In this document: positions 50,467-60,023 of the stretch, one piece after another | How positions within the stretch are numbered: the first letter of the stretch is position 1 | Layout: every line of letters starts with the position of its first letter | Assembly (NCBI GenBank): GCA_040797845.1 | Contig: JBFNFA010000006.1 | Span: 1-64,000 of the forward strand | DNA from: Clostridium_AW sp040797845 | GTDB lineage: Bacteria > Bacillota > Clostridia > Clostridiales > Clostridiaceae | Length of the DNA: 64,000 nt | Reading direction: 5' to 3' | The notes under the pieces: model-generated | Seen by the model: only the letters and a program-made list of their open reading frames with translations | Database searches by the model: none | What the model was told of the DNA's origin: nothing | Made by a program: the position numbers and the translations under genes

Positions 50467-51804
50467 CTATTTATTTTTTTTATTCCTATCCTTTAATCTT
50501 TCTGATAAATAGAAGTACTCAATTATCTTTTTCCTATCATAAAGTAATTTCTTTTCCATTATTGTTTCTATTAATATGGAAGCTAACTTTTCGGAATTAT
50601 GCCTTATTAGCCCATTTCTAACAGTTACAAAGTCTCCTTCTATTATTTTTACATTAAGATTTCTTATATTCTCTTCATCTATCTCTACAATATGAGAAGC
50701 TTCTTCCTTATACTTGCCTTCCATATCTTTTTCAATTTTTCCTTCATTAACCACTACATAATTTACGATTCCATTACCACTATGTTTATATAAGGCTTTA
50801 ATATGGTCAGAAACTGTAAATCCATCTGTCTCACCTGGCTGAGTCATAATATTTGATACATAGATTTTTAAAGCCTCAGTCTTATGCATCGCAAGGCCTA
50901 TTTCTTTTACTAATAAATTTGGAATGACACTAGTATATAGACTACCTGGTCCCAATATTATAGCATCTGCCTCCAAAATAGAGTTAACAGCTTCGCTTAG
51001 CGCCCTAGCATCCTGAGGTTCAATAAAAATTCTATCTATTTTACTATTTTGTTTCATAGCTTCCTCTGGTATGCTTGATTCTCCTTTTACAATTGAACCA
51101 TTTTTAAGTTTCGCCATTAATACCATATCATCCAAAGTAACAGGAATAACCTTCCCTGTCACCGCTAATACTGAACTCATCTTTTGCACAGCTTCTTCAA
51201 AGTTATTTGAAATACCATCCATAGCGGCTAAGAATAAATTACCAAAACTCTGATTCTTCAATCTACCATCTTTAAATCTATATTGAAGGAGTTCTTCCAT
51301 CAGCGGTTCTGTATCGGATAACGCCAATATACAGTTTCTAATATCTCCTGGTGGGAGTATTCCTAAATCTTCTCTTAAATCTCCAGAACCTCCTCCATCG
51401 TCTGCTACCGTAACTATTGCCGTTATATTTGAAGTATAGTGCTTCAATCCTCTAAGCATGGTAGATAAACCTGTTCCACCACCTATAGCTACTATTTTAG
51501 GTCCTTTAACCAGAAGCCTCTTTTCGTATATTAATGTTTCTAATTTTTTAGAGTCTATAGAAACATTTAAATATCCTTTATTTATGAGTGCAATTATAGA
51601 TCTCATTCCTTGAGTAACAGATATATATATCATAAATATACCCGTTGCTAATAAAAATATATAAAAAGCTATATAGTAGTAACTATACAGACGATTTCTA
51701 ACAAATTCGATAAGTGCAAAAGCTATAAAGAGTATTCCTGTAAATAAAAATAATATCCATCTCTTAACTTTAATACCTGGCCTTAGCCAATCACTTATTT
51801 TCAT
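50467..51804 (-). CDS. yvcK: Gluconeogenesis factor family protein YvcK
   Basis: 445 residues. Two N-terminal transmembrane helices (about 15-60) that B. subtilis YvcK lacks, then the CofD-like domain: VAIGGGTGLSTMLRGLKHYT (phosphate loop), VTVADDGGGSGDLREDLGIL, PPGDIRNCILALSD and ILGPGSLYTSVIPNLLV. YvcK binds UDP-sugars and supports PBP localisation and growth on gluconeogenic carbon. The ATG overlaps the rapZ stop by four bases. The membrane anchor is common in clostridial members. Confidence 0.93.
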   Translation of the reverse strand: MKISDWLRPGIKVKRWILFLFTGILFIAFALIEFVRNRLYSYYYIAFYIFLLATGIFMIYISVTQGMRSIIALINKGYLNVSIDSKKLETLIYEKRLLVKGPKIVAIGGGTGLSTMLRGLKHYTSNITAIVTVADDGGGSGDLREDLGILPPGDIRNCILALSDTEPLMEELLQYRFKDGRLKNQSFGNLFLAAMDGISNNFEEAVQKMSSVLAVTGKVIPVTLDDMVLMAKLKNGSIVKGESSIPEEAMKQNSKIDRIFIEPQDARALSEAVNSILEADAIILGPGSLYTSVIPNLLVKEIGLAMHKTEALKIYVSNIMTQPGETDGFTVSDHIKALYKHSGNGIVNYVVVNEGKIEKDMEGKYKEEASHIVEIDEENIRNLNVKIIEGDFVTVRNGLIRHNSEKLASILIETIMEKKLLYDRKKIIEYFYLSERLKDRNKKNK

Positions 51805-52685
51805 GACTTTTTACCATCCCTACTGACATCTTGCTGAATATCTCTATGATCTCTATTAACTTTATAATTCTTATTTTTCAATATTTCATAAATAGCATTA
51901 GCTATAGCTACCGAACGATGTCTTCCTCCTGTACATCCAATAGATATTATCAATTGCTTTTTACCTTCTTTTATATAATTAGGAATCAAAAACTCCATCA
52001 TATCTTGTAATTTTTCTATAAATTTTATAGTTACATCATAACTCATTACATAGTTTACCACTTGGTCATCATTTCCCGAATATTCCTTTAACTCAGGAAT
52101 ATAATATGGATTAGGCAGGAATCTTACATCGAATACTAAATCAGAATCTAATGGTATGCCATATTTAAATCCAAAAGAAACTACTGTAATTATAAGTTGA
52201 GTTTCCATTTGGCCTTCTTCTCCATATATTTTTGTAATTTCTTCTCTTAATTTCATGGTTGAAAAATTCGAAGTGTCAATTATATTGCTTGCTCTATCTT
52301 TTACTTCTCTTAATCTATTTCTTTCCATTAAAATACCATTTAATATTCTACCATCTGGAGCTAGAGGGTGCTTCCTTCTAGATTCTTTAAATCTTTTAAC
52401 CAACACTTCGTCGGAAGCATTTAAGAATAACATTTCATATTTATAGCCTTGGTTTTTAATATATCTTAAACTTTCAAATAAATCATCAAAGAATTCTCCC
52501 CCTCTGATATCTATAACTACAGCAATTTTATTTATTCTTCCATCTGTTTGGCAACAGGCTTCAGCAAATTTAGGAATTAGAGTTGGTGGTAAATTATCAA
52601 CACAAAAGTAACCTAAGTCCTCTAAACTTCTTATTGCTTGAGTTTTTCCTGCACCAGATAAACCAGTAACTATGACAAATCTCAT
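51801..52685 (-). CDS. rapZ: RNase adapter / nucleotide-binding protein RapZ
   Basis: 294 residues. Walker A GLSGAGKTQAIRSLEDLGY. Walker B-like VVIDIRGGEFF, then RRKHPLAPDGRI and the C-terminal domain with FDVRFLPNPYYIPELKEYSG and the near-invariant IGCTGGRHRSVAIAN. In E. coli RapZ presents small RNAs to RNase E; in Firmicutes it is a partner of the YvcK/WhiA cluster with a less clear role. The ATG at 52683-52685 follows AAGGAGG; a longer frame is not needed. Confidence 0.95.
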   Translation of the reverse strand: MRFVIVTGLSGAGKTQAIRSLEDLGYFCVDNLPPTLIPKFAEACCQTDGRINKIAVVIDIRGGEFFDDLFESLRYIKNQGYKYEMLFLNASDEVLVKRFKESRRKHPLAPDGRILNGILMERNRLREVKDRASNIIDTSNFSTMKLREEITKIYGEEGQMETQLIITVVSFGFKYGIPLDSDLVFDVRFLPNPYYIPELKEYSGNDDQVVNYVMSYDVTIKFIEKLQDMMEFLIPNYIKEGKKQLIISIGCTGGRHRSVAIANAIYEILKNKNYKVNRDHRDIQQDVSRDGKKS

Positions 52686-52780
52686 ATTCTTCCTCCTTGT
52701 ATAGCTCACCAAATTTCTATAACACTTACTTTTAATTATAGAATACCATAATATTTAATAATAAAACAAACTTAAAAATA

Positions 52781-52820
52781 AAAGTTAAGGACAAACTATT
52801 TATTTTTATCCTTAACCTTT
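52781..52820 (-). terminator. Terminator of murB
   Basis: AAAGTTAAGGA (52781-52791) with TCCTTAACCTTT (52809-52820), 17-nt loop. On the minus strand it ends in TTTTATTTTT. It lies just after the murB stop. Confidence 0.75.
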
Positions 52821-52827
52821 GCTACCT

Positions 52828-53745
52828 TTAGTTATCTTCCCCTACTATCATAACCTCTGTATGAAGGTCAATATCATATTTTTCTCTTACTGTCTTTTTG
52901 ACCATTTCTATTAACTTAATTATATCTTTTGCCGTTGCATTTCCTTTATTAATTATGAAACCTGAGTGTTTTTTTGATACTTCTGCATCTCCTACACTTG
53001 CACCCTTTAGTCCACTATCTTCTATTAATTTTGCAGCAAAATGTCCTTCTGGTCTTTTAAAAGTACTTCCTGCTGATGGATACTCTAAAGGCTGCTTATC
53101 TCTTCTTCTCTGTGATAAGTCTTGTATTCTTCCATATATCTTTTCTTGTTCTCCACTATTTAAGTTAAATACAGCCTCTAATACTGTATGGCCATACTTT
53201 ATTATAGAGCTCATTCTATAACCCAGTTCCAATTCCTCTTTAGTTAATCTTTTAAATTCTCCATCATTATTAAGTACATAGGCACTTTCGATTACTTGAG
53301 AAATTTCTCCATTATAAGCACCTGCATTCATAGTGAGAGCCCCTCCAACACTTCCAGGTATCCCACTAGCAAACTCAAATCCTGCTAAACAATTTCCAGC
53401 AGCTGTATTAGAAACTTTTGAAAGTAATGCTCCACTTTGAGCAATTATTTTATTTCCTTCAACTTTAATATTATCTAACTTACAGAGTTTCATTATTATG
53501 CCTCTTACTCCTCCGTCTCTTACTAGAAGATTAGATCCATTTCCAAGAATTAAAAGAGGTATATTATTTTTTTTAGAAACCTCAATTACTTCTTTAACCT
53601 GGTCATAAGATTCAGGAGTGACTAATATATCTACCGGTCCCCCCACTCTAAAAGATGTGTGTTTTTTCATGGGTTCATCTATTTTAACATTATCTTTTCC
53701 TAAGATTTTTTCTAGTATAATTATAAAATCTTTGTACTGATTCAT
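52828..53745 (-). CDS. murB: UDP-N-acetylenolpyruvoylglucosamine reductase
   Basis: 305 residues, FAD enzyme of peptidoglycan precursor synthesis. MKKHTSFRVGGPVDILVTP, the FAD loop LILGNGSNLLVRDGGVRG, CLAGFEFASGIPGSVGGALT (split blocks; catalytic-region glycines), YRMSSI, and a serine acid/base in SAGSTFKRP. The shape of this region follows the shorter type IIb enzymes of Firmicutes. It reduces the enolpyruvyl ether to the lactyl ether of UDP-MurNAc using NADPH. A good RBS (AAGGAG) precedes the ATG; it stands 109 bp after uvrC and before rapZ. Confidence 0.96.
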   Translation of the reverse strand: MNQYKDFIIILEKILGKDNVKIDEPMKKHTSFRVGGPVDILVTPESYDQVKEVIEVSKKNNIPLLILGNGSNLLVRDGGVRGIIMKLCKLDNIKVEGNKIIAQSGALLSKVSNTAAGNCLAGFEFASGIPGSVGGALTMNAGAYNGEISQVIESAYVLNNDGEFKRLTKEELELGYRMSSIIKYGHTVLEAVFNLNSGEQEKIYGRIQDLSQRRRDKQPLEYPSAGSTFKRPEGHFAAKLIEDSGLKGASVGDAEVSKKHSGFIINKGNATAKDIIKLIEMVKKTVREKYDIDLHTEVMIVGEDN

Positions 53746-53854
53746 ATTTTTATCTCCTTGAAACGATTATTATGTATCATTAATAAGTATAATGTATAAA
53801 GATTTCTTTATCAATATTTATATTCTAGTCACTTTCTACCTCATATATTCAGAG

Positions 53855-55720
53855 TTATTTATCTTTCCTAAAAAAATCCAATATACTTTGAGCTGCTTTT
53901 TTATCTATAGAAGGAGTATTTATTAATTCATCATAACTAGCTGTTTTTATATTCTCTACTCCGCCAAACTTCTTAAGCAACTCTTTTTTTCTCTTCTCCC
54001 CTATATTAGGTACTTCGTCTAATATGGATTTTAAAACTCTTTTATCTCTTAAAGTTCTATGATAAGTTATGGCGAATCTATGGACTTCATCCTGTATTCT
54101 AGCTATTAGTCTTTTTAAATTAGATCCTTCTTTTAAAATCAACTCATTATTATTATATATTAGACCTCTAGTATTGTGATTATCGTCTTTTACCATTCCA
54201 CATACAGGTATTTGTATGTTTAGTTTTTCTAAGACCTCTAATGCGATGTTTACCTGACCTTTGCCTCCATCCATCAATATTAAATCTGGGAACACACAAA
54301 ACTTACCAGAACTTAACTGGATATTTCTTTGTTGAATCTCTTTTATCTCCTTTAAACCATGCTCAAATCTACGACTTAATACTTCTCTCATACTATCGTA
54401 GTCATTCGGTCCTATAACTGTGTTTATTTTAAACCTTCTATAGTCACTATTTTTGCTTTTCCCATTTTCGAATACTACCATGCTGCCTACGGAATCTACC
54501 CCTTGTATGTTTGATATATCATAGGCTTCTATCCTCATAGGCATTTCCTCTAATTCTAATAAGGCCTTCAATTCTTTTAATGCATTTTGATGTATTTCTT
54601 TATCTTGTAATATTTTTAATTTAAATTGTTCTAATGTGAATTTAGCATTTTTCCCTACTAATTCCAGTATGTTTTTCTTCTCTCCCTTTTGAGGAATTTT
54701 AATCCATACTTTGGAACCTCTTTTAATAGTGAGCCATTCTTCAATTAAATCTTTGTCTTCTAGATTTGTAATATATATACTCTTCGGTACAAAAGCAGTT
54801 CCTCCATAGAAATTCTTTACAAAGTTTAGAAGAATTTCTCCATTTTCCATACCAGAAGTATTTTCAAGCATGAAGTGCTCCCTACCTACTATTTTACCTT
54901 CTCTTAAAAAGAATATTTGAACACAACTATCCTTTTCATCACTAAAAACATTTATAAAATCTTCATTCTCATAATTTCCAGTAATTATCTTTTGTTTTTC
55001 TCTTATCTTTTCTACGGAAGATATTTTATCTCTTAGAGCAGCAGCTTTTTCAAATTCTAAGTTTTCAGCCGCTTCCTCCATTTCTTTCTTCATATTTTGA
55101 GTTATATTCTTATCTTTTCCTGATAGCAAATCTATTATATCTTCTATTATTTTATTATAATCTTCCTTTGATATATTTCCACCACAAGGAGCTTTACAGA
55201 GTCCTATATGATAATTCAAACAAGGTCTTGTTTTAACCCCATCTTCCTTTATGCTTTTTTTACACGTTCTAACAGGAAATATTTTTTTTATAAGATCTAT
55301 AGTTTCATATACAGCTGTAGCATCAGTATAAGGTCCGAAATACTTTCCTCCATCCTTTGCTACTACCCTAGTAACAAAAACCCTCGGGAAATCTTCATTT
55401 ACTGTTATTTTTATATGTGGATATCCTTTATCATCTTTTAGAAGTATATTATATCTAGGTCTATATTTTTTAATAAGATTACATTCTAATATTAATGCTT
55501 CTATTTCAGAGTCAGTTACAATATACTCAAATTCACTTATATTTTTTACCATAGCCTTTACTTTTTCAGAATGGTTCCTTGAGTTTTGAAAATATTGTCT
55601 AACTCTATTCTTCAGAACCTTTGCCTTACCTACATATATCACTTCTCCTAAGGCATTTTTCATTATGTAGACTCCAGGTTTGTCTGGAAGTACTTTTAAT
55701 TGGTATTCAAAATCAAACAT
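53855..55720 (-). CDS. uvrC: Excinuclease ABC subunit C
   Basis: 621 residues. GIY-YIG nuclease domain at the N-terminus (KPGVYIMKNALGEVIYVGKA, then RVRQYF). UVR domain near 205-240 (EAAENLEFEKAAALRDKISS). RNase H-like endonuclease half (MRIEAYDISNIQGVDSVGSM, then PDLILMDGGKGQVNIALEVL). C-terminal helix-hairpin-helix pair (NIGEKRKKELLKKFGG, TPSIDKKAAQSILDF). With UvrA and UvrB it makes both incisions in nucleotide excision repair. Confidence 0.97.
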   Translation of the reverse strand: MFDFEYQLKVLPDKPGVYIMKNALGEVIYVGKAKVLKNRVRQYFQNSRNHSEKVKAMVKNISEFEYIVTDSEIEALILECNLIKKYRPRYNILLKDDKGYPHIKITVNEDFPRVFVTRVVAKDGGKYFGPYTDATAVYETIDLIKKIFPVRTCKKSIKEDGVKTRPCLNYHIGLCKAPCGGNISKEDYNKIIEDIIDLLSGKDKNITQNMKKEMEEAAENLEFEKAAALRDKISSVEKIREKQKIITGNYENEDFINVFSDEKDSCVQIFFLREGKIVGREHFMLENTSGMENGEILLNFVKNFYGGTAFVPKSIYITNLEDKDLIEEWLTIKRGSKVWIKIPQKGEKKNILELVGKNAKFTLEQFKLKILQDKEIHQNALKELKALLELEEMPMRIEAYDISNIQGVDSVGSMVVFENGKSKNSDYRRFKINTVIGPNDYDSMREVLSRRFEHGLKEIKEIQQRNIQLSSGKFCVFPDLILMDGGKGQVNIALEVLEKLNIQIPVCGMVKDDNHNTRGLIYNNNELILKEGSNLKRLIARIQDEVHRFAITYHRTLRDKRVLKSILDEVPNIGEKRKKELLKKFGGVENIKTASYDELINTPSIDKKAAQSILDFFRKDK

Positions 55721-55751
55721 AACTTCTCCTCATTATAATCTCTACTATTTA

Positions 55752-55832
55752 AGGCATCTGAAATAAAATAATTAGTCAACGATGCAACAAAATAGCCCAA
55801 CATACTGGCAAGTTATTTTTTCGAAGATGCCT
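55752..55832. repeat. 81-bp element with terminal inverted repeats
   Basis: AGGCATCT (55752-55759) and AGATGCCT (55825-55832) bound an AT-rich segment with an unusually mixed core (GCCCAACATACTGGCAAG). The right end overlaps the stop codon of the YdjM-like gene. It might be a MITE-like insertion or a long-loop hairpin of the transcript; neither is proven. Confidence 0.4.
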
Positions 55833-56433
55833 AAAACAGTTTAGGTAATTTAAATACTGTATATATTAATCCCATTATTAATATAAGTTCTTCTACTGTA
55901 TTTCCTACTTTAGAATTAGTTTTAAAAGTAAATGGAAACTTCATATTCTTTGTCTTAAAGGGATAAAAAAGAGGTATTCCTCTGTTTGTCCCCATATCAC
56001 AAAGTAAATGTAGTCCATATCCAAGCATGAAATAATAAATTACATTATCAATATTATAAATATTCCCTAGATGAGCTGCAACAAATGAAAACATAATCAT
56101 CCCTGTTAAACTATGTGTTAATCCATTTCTATGGGAGGAAATTCCGATTAATATAGATATTATTCCGAGGGAGGTTAAAAATGAACCTCCTTGATATAAA
56201 TAGCTATACCACATTATGACTATACCTAAACATATATATAAAGTGACTTTAGCCATTTTATTTTTAAATGGAAGTATATATTTATTTATTACACTTTTGG
56301 GATGATCTATGTCTGGCAATAGAGAGGCCAATGTTACTATACCTAACCCCAATAAATCTGATTCTACTATAGGTCTATTATATAAAGCTACTACAGCTAC
56401 TAGTCCGACTCCAACGTGGGTTTTTCCTTTCAT
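55831..56433 (-). CDS. Membrane-bound metal-dependent hydrolase, YdjM family
   Basis: 200 residues with about four to five helices. Conserved metal ligands: the His in KTHVGVGLVAVVAL near the start, D-I-D-H-P in ASLLPDIDHPKSVINKY, HRNGLTHSLTGM in the middle and GLHLLCDMGTNRGIPLFYP near the end. This is the DUF457/YdjM fold (LexA-controlled in E. coli), distantly like phospholipase C metal sites. The function is not established. It sits between uvrC and the YhaM-like gene, 12 bp after the latter. Confidence 0.85.
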   Translation of the reverse strand: MKGKTHVGVGLVAVVALYNRPIVESDLLGLGIVTLASLLPDIDHPKSVINKYILPFKNKMAKVTLYICLGIVIMWYSYLYQGGSFLTSLGIISILIGISSHRNGLTHSLTGMIMFSFVAAHLGNIYNIDNVIYYFMLGYGLHLLCDMGTNRGIPLFYPFKTKNMKFPFTFKTNSKVGNTVEELILIMGLIYTVFKLPKLF

Positions 56434-56445
56434 ATAAGCTCTCCA

Positions 56446-57345
56446 CTATATTTTGTTTTCTATAGCATTTACTACTTGACTGTCTATAATATCCGCTACG
56501 TTTAATAAAATATCTTCTATACCCTTTGGTTCAAAATTTCCAAATTCTCCATGGTGAGCTAATATTGAATAACATATATCATCTAATTCTTCTTCATCTA
56601 AAGGATTACCCATCTCTCTATTAATTTCCCTAACATAAGAAGCACCTAGTACTATATGATCTAATTTCATTTCTTTTCTTCTAATTATGCCATTATAATC
56701 ATATTCTTTTGTTTTCATGATGTCATGCACTATAGCTTTAAGCATTAATCTATCTTTACTTATTACATCTTTAGCACTCATATAAAATGGATTTGTTATA
56801 TAGTTTGTTGTTATATCTTCTATCGCCTTCATTACTCCTACAGTATGAAGAAATAGTCCCCCTCTTTTATTTCCATGAAATTTTTCTGCTGCCACACAGC
56901 TTAAAAAGGCGTCCCATCTTTCTTTATTGTATCCAAATGCTCCTGTAGCACCTATGGCTATTTTTTTGTATTTTTCTTCTAAATTATTTATTACATCATT
57001 GAAATATTGTATTAGCTCCTCTGGAATAGCATACACAGGTACAAACTCTGAATAGTCTATCCCTTCACCAACAGCTTCTATTATAGGATTTCTAATTTGT
57101 ATGCTTCCATTATATCTAGTTACAATACCTTTTACTTCTATTATGGAATTCACCTCTAGTAGCGAGTTGTATTTTTCATAATTATCCCATATTGGGAAGG
57201 CTAAAGTTCCTGTACTATCTTGAATTATTATCAGCAAATAAGGAGTTCCATCCTTTTTCCATCCGGTTCTTTTATCACTTAAAAGAGCGTAAAATTGAAC
57301 CTTTTCTCCATTCTTTAATTCTTCTATATCTTTAATTTTCAACAC
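56446..57345 (-). CDS. yhaM: YhaM-like 3'-5' exoribonuclease (OB fold + HD domain)
   Basis: 299 residues. N-terminal OB-fold (1-95; QFYALLSDKRTGWKKDGTPY, then LIIIQDSTGTLAFPIWD). C-terminal HD metal-dependent domain: HGNKRGGLFLHTVGVMKAIE, KAIVHDIMKTKEY (HD pair) and ILAHHGEFG (later His ligands). B. subtilis YhaM is a 3'-5' exonuclease on single-stranded RNA and DNA with the same order. The start is a GTG with a weak RBS (AGGGAT), so expression is probably low or coupled to pbpA, whose stop is 19 bp upstream. Confidence 0.87.
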   Translation of the reverse strand: MLKIKDIEELKNGEKVQFYALLSDKRTGWKKDGTPYLLIIIQDSTGTLAFPIWDNYEKYNSLLEVNSIIEVKGIVTRYNGSIQIRNPIIEAVGEGIDYSEFVPVYAIPEELIQYFNDVINNLEEKYKKIAIGATGAFGYNKERWDAFLSCVAAEKFHGNKRGGLFLHTVGVMKAIEDITTNYITNPFYMSAKDVISKDRLMLKAIVHDIMKTKEYDYNGIIRRKEMKLDHIVLGASYVREINREMGNPLDEEELDDICYSILAHHGEFGNFEPKGIEDILLNVADIIDSQVVNAIENKI

Positions 57346-57364
57346 AATCCCTACCTTCTAGAAA

Positions 57365-58795
57365 TTATTTAACTAATGCCTCTTTGAACATAGATGAAGC
57401 GATAGTTGATGCAATTCCACCACCTACTCCACCTTCTTCCACTATGACAGCTATAGCTATCTGCGGATCATCGTAAGGGGCAAAACCTATAAACCAAGAA
57501 TGAGGCTCTTTATTGCTTCCTCCTGTTGAATGTTCTGCCGTACCTGTTTTACCACACACATCTAAACCATATACTCCTGCTGCTCTTCCTGTACCTCTTT
57601 CCACTACCGCCTTCATATAATCTTTAATTATTGATGCGTTTTCCTTTGAAGTAACTTTCCCAATAGAGTCTATCTTAATTTTTTCTAATACTTCTCCTTT
57701 GTTATTTAAAACTTCCTTGACTACATGTGGTTTCATCATGACACCATCATTGGCTATAGTACTAGCAACTAATGCCATTTGAATTGGTGTTGCAAGTATA
57801 GATGACTGCCCTATAGCACTTTGAGCTAGATTTCCTACCTCGTAATCCTTTATAGATGGAAACTTACTATTTTCTATTAATATCCCATCACTAGGAATAT
57901 TTTTATTAAAATAAAATTTTTCTGCTGTACTTTTTAGCTTGTCATTGCCAAGCTCCATTCCTAATGTACCATAAACTACATTACTTGAATTAACCGTAGC
58001 TTCTTTCAAATTTATATTTCCTAGCACTGTGCCATTATAATTTCTTAATGATTCTTTTGAATTAAATGCTAAAACACCTCTGTCTTCAAAAATTCTATTC
58101 TCCACACCTTCAATATTCTCAAGCGCACTTACCGCAGTTACTATTTTAAATACAGATCCTGGTGGATATAGTCCCGAAGTAGCTCGGTTTAATAGTGGGT
58201 TATTTTTATCATTTATAATATTTTTCCACGTGTTTTCTAAATCATTAGGATTAAACGAAGGTTTAGAAACAAGTGCCAATATTTCACCACTCTTAGGATC
58301 AATTGCTACTACGGATCCTTTTCTATGTCCTAACAAGTCCCATCCTAACTTTTGAAGATTATAATCTAAAGTCGTCTTAATACTACTACCGTACTTTTCC
58401 TTATCATTTTTATTTATATTCATTAATTTAAATAAGGTGTCTTTTATGCTAACACTAGATAACTCTTTATCATATGTTCTTTCTATTCCTGAAAGTCCGT
58501 AACTGACATCTATATATCCTAAAGGATGAGCAAATACTTCTCCTTCAGTATATTCTCTTTTTTGATGATTTTTATCTATTCTATTACTTTTGGCTAAAAC
58601 TTTCATGTTTCTATCAAATATACTTCCTCTTAAAACTTTATTTTTTTTAGCCCATATTCTTCTTTGATTATATTGACTCCCTACAATTTTAGGGGCAACA
58701 ATTATTTCAAAGTACGTTACATATGATATAAGAGCTATAAAGCATAGTAGAAAAACCATTGTAACTTTTTTAATATTATTCGAAATATCTTTCAT
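57365..58795 (-). CDS. pbpA: Penicillin-binding protein 2-like transpeptidase
   Basis: 476 residues, class B PBP. One N-terminal membrane anchor (KVTMVFLLCFIALISYVTYF), then a short dimerisation domain with the conserved RGSIFDRNMKVLAKS (RGxIxDRNG type). Transpeptidase domain with SxxK in YPPGSVFKIVTAVSAL, SxN in TVNSSNVVYG and KTG in CGKTGTAEH. It cross-links peptidoglycan outside the membrane. Its ATG overlaps the FtsW/RodA stop (TAATG), the usual pairing of a SEDS glycosyltransferase with its cognate PBP. Confidence 0.94.
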   Translation of the reverse strand: MKDISNNIKKVTMVFLLCFIALISYVTYFEIIVAPKIVGSQYNQRRIWAKKNKVLRGSIFDRNMKVLAKSNRIDKNHQKREYTEGEVFAHPLGYIDVSYGLSGIERTYDKELSSVSIKDTLFKLMNINKNDKEKYGSSIKTTLDYNLQKLGWDLLGHRKGSVVAIDPKSGEILALVSKPSFNPNDLENTWKNIINDKNNPLLNRATSGLYPPGSVFKIVTAVSALENIEGVENRIFEDRGVLAFNSKESLRNYNGTVLGNINLKEATVNSSNVVYGTLGMELGNDKLKSTAEKFYFNKNIPSDGILIENSKFPSIKDYEVGNLAQSAIGQSSILATPIQMALVASTIANDGVMMKPHVVKEVLNNKGEVLEKIKIDSIGKVTSKENASIIKDYMKAVVERGTGRAAGVYGLDVCGKTGTAEHSTGGSNKEPHSWFIGFAPYDDPQIAIAVIVEEGGVGGGIASTIASSMFKEALVK

Positions 58796-60000
58796 TAATA
58801 TCTACCCTCTTCTGATACTTTTTGAATTATCCCAAGTGCAAAGAAAGTGCTAAGCATTGAACTACCACCATAACTTACCAATGGTAACGTAATTCCTGTT
58901 AGTGGTATGGCATTTATTACTCCACCTACAATAACCAGTGCCTGACAAGCCATCATAGAGCTTAAACCTACCGTAAGAAGTTGAGAAAACTTATCTTCTG
59001 CATAAAGAGCAGCTCTCATACATCTATAGAACAATAAAAAGTTTAAAAGTATTAAGGCAAATCCAGTAAGGATTCCTAATTCTTCACATATTACTGAAAA
59101 AATAAAATCCGTAGTGTTCACTGGAATATATTCAGGGTGACCATTTCCTAAACCTACTCCTGTTAAACCTCCTGTTGCTATAGCTAGCATGGATTGAACT
59201 ACTTGATAACTCTTGTCTGTGGCGTAAGGCCAAGGGTTTTGCCATATTAAAACTCTTAATCTTACATGAGAAAATAATAAATAACTTATATATCCTCCTC
59301 CTGTAAAAAGCCCTAAGCATGTGATTACATATTTTACTTTAGAAGTAGCTATATAAAGCATAGTAACGGATATACCGAAAAATATAAGGGCACTTCCCAA
59401 ATCTCTTTGAAGCACCATAAAGCCTAAAGATATTGCAACTATAGCTGCTGGTTGAATTAAATCCTTAAAATTTTCATAATCCTTGAGAGCTGAAGCCAGA
59501 TATGCCACTAAAAATAGCTTACCAAACTCCGAAGGTTGAAAGGAAAACCCTCCTATTGATATCCAGTTTTTCGCTCCAAATACTTCCTTTCCAAAAAGTG
59601 TACCTAATGACATGAGAACAACAGTAGCTCCCATATAGATATACTTATAGTCACTAAATCTTCTTAAATTAGGCAATAGCACTACAATAAATATAAATGA
59701 AATTACCCCTATTGCAAACCATATTATTTGTTTTATAGCATCAGAAGTATTTATTCTGTACAACATGATTAAGCCTATAACAGCCAATATACTGGAATAT
59801 ACAAATATATATTTATCTCCCTTTGGGAAAAACTTTCTTATTACAAAGTAGGAATATCCTATTAAAACACATATTATTATAGCCATAGTTATGGCACCCT
59901 TGTCAAAGGGGTCTTTTAATATTGCTAAATTTAAAAATCCAGCAATACATAATAAAAATGTGTAAAGGAGCAGTTTAGTTTCATCTTTAAATCTACGCAA
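58795..60000 (-). CDS. SEDS-family peptidoglycan glycosyltransferase (FtsW/RodA/SpoVE)
   Basis: About 401 residues with ten or so membrane helices. SEDS signatures: GAKNWISIGGFSFQPSEFGK, VLQRDLGSALIFFG (catalytic Asp loop), TGVGLGNGHPEYIPVNTTDF (extracellular region), FSVICEELGI and ITLPLVSYGGSSMLS near the end. It polymerises lipid II into glycan strands with the PBP encoded next. The frame opens at an ATG (60027) overlapping the FHA gene stop, but the RBS GGTGGGAGGG lies inside that frame. A TTG at 59998-60000, 10 nt after it, is the better start. Confidence 0.9.
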   Translation of the reverse strand: MRRFKDETKLLLYTFLLCIAGFLNLAILKDPFDKGAITMAIIICVLIGYSYFVIRKFFPKGDKYIFVYSSILAVIGLIMLYRINTSDAIKQIIWFAIGVISFIFIVVLLPNLRRFSDYKYIYMGATVVLMSLGTLFGKEVFGAKNWISIGGFSFQPSEFGKLFLVAYLASALKDYENFKDLIQPAAIVAISLGFMVLQRDLGSALIFFGISVTMLYIATSKVKYVITCLGLFTGGGYISYLLFSHVRLRVLIWQNPWPYATDKSYQVVQSMLAIATGGLTGVGLGNGHPEYIPVNTTDFIFSVICEELGILTGFALILLNFLLFYRCMRAALYAEDKFSQLLTVGLSSMMACQALVIVGGVINAIPLTGITLPLVSYGGSSMLSTFFALGIIQKVSEEGRY

Positions 60001-60023
60001 AATATCTAACCCTCCCACCTTTA

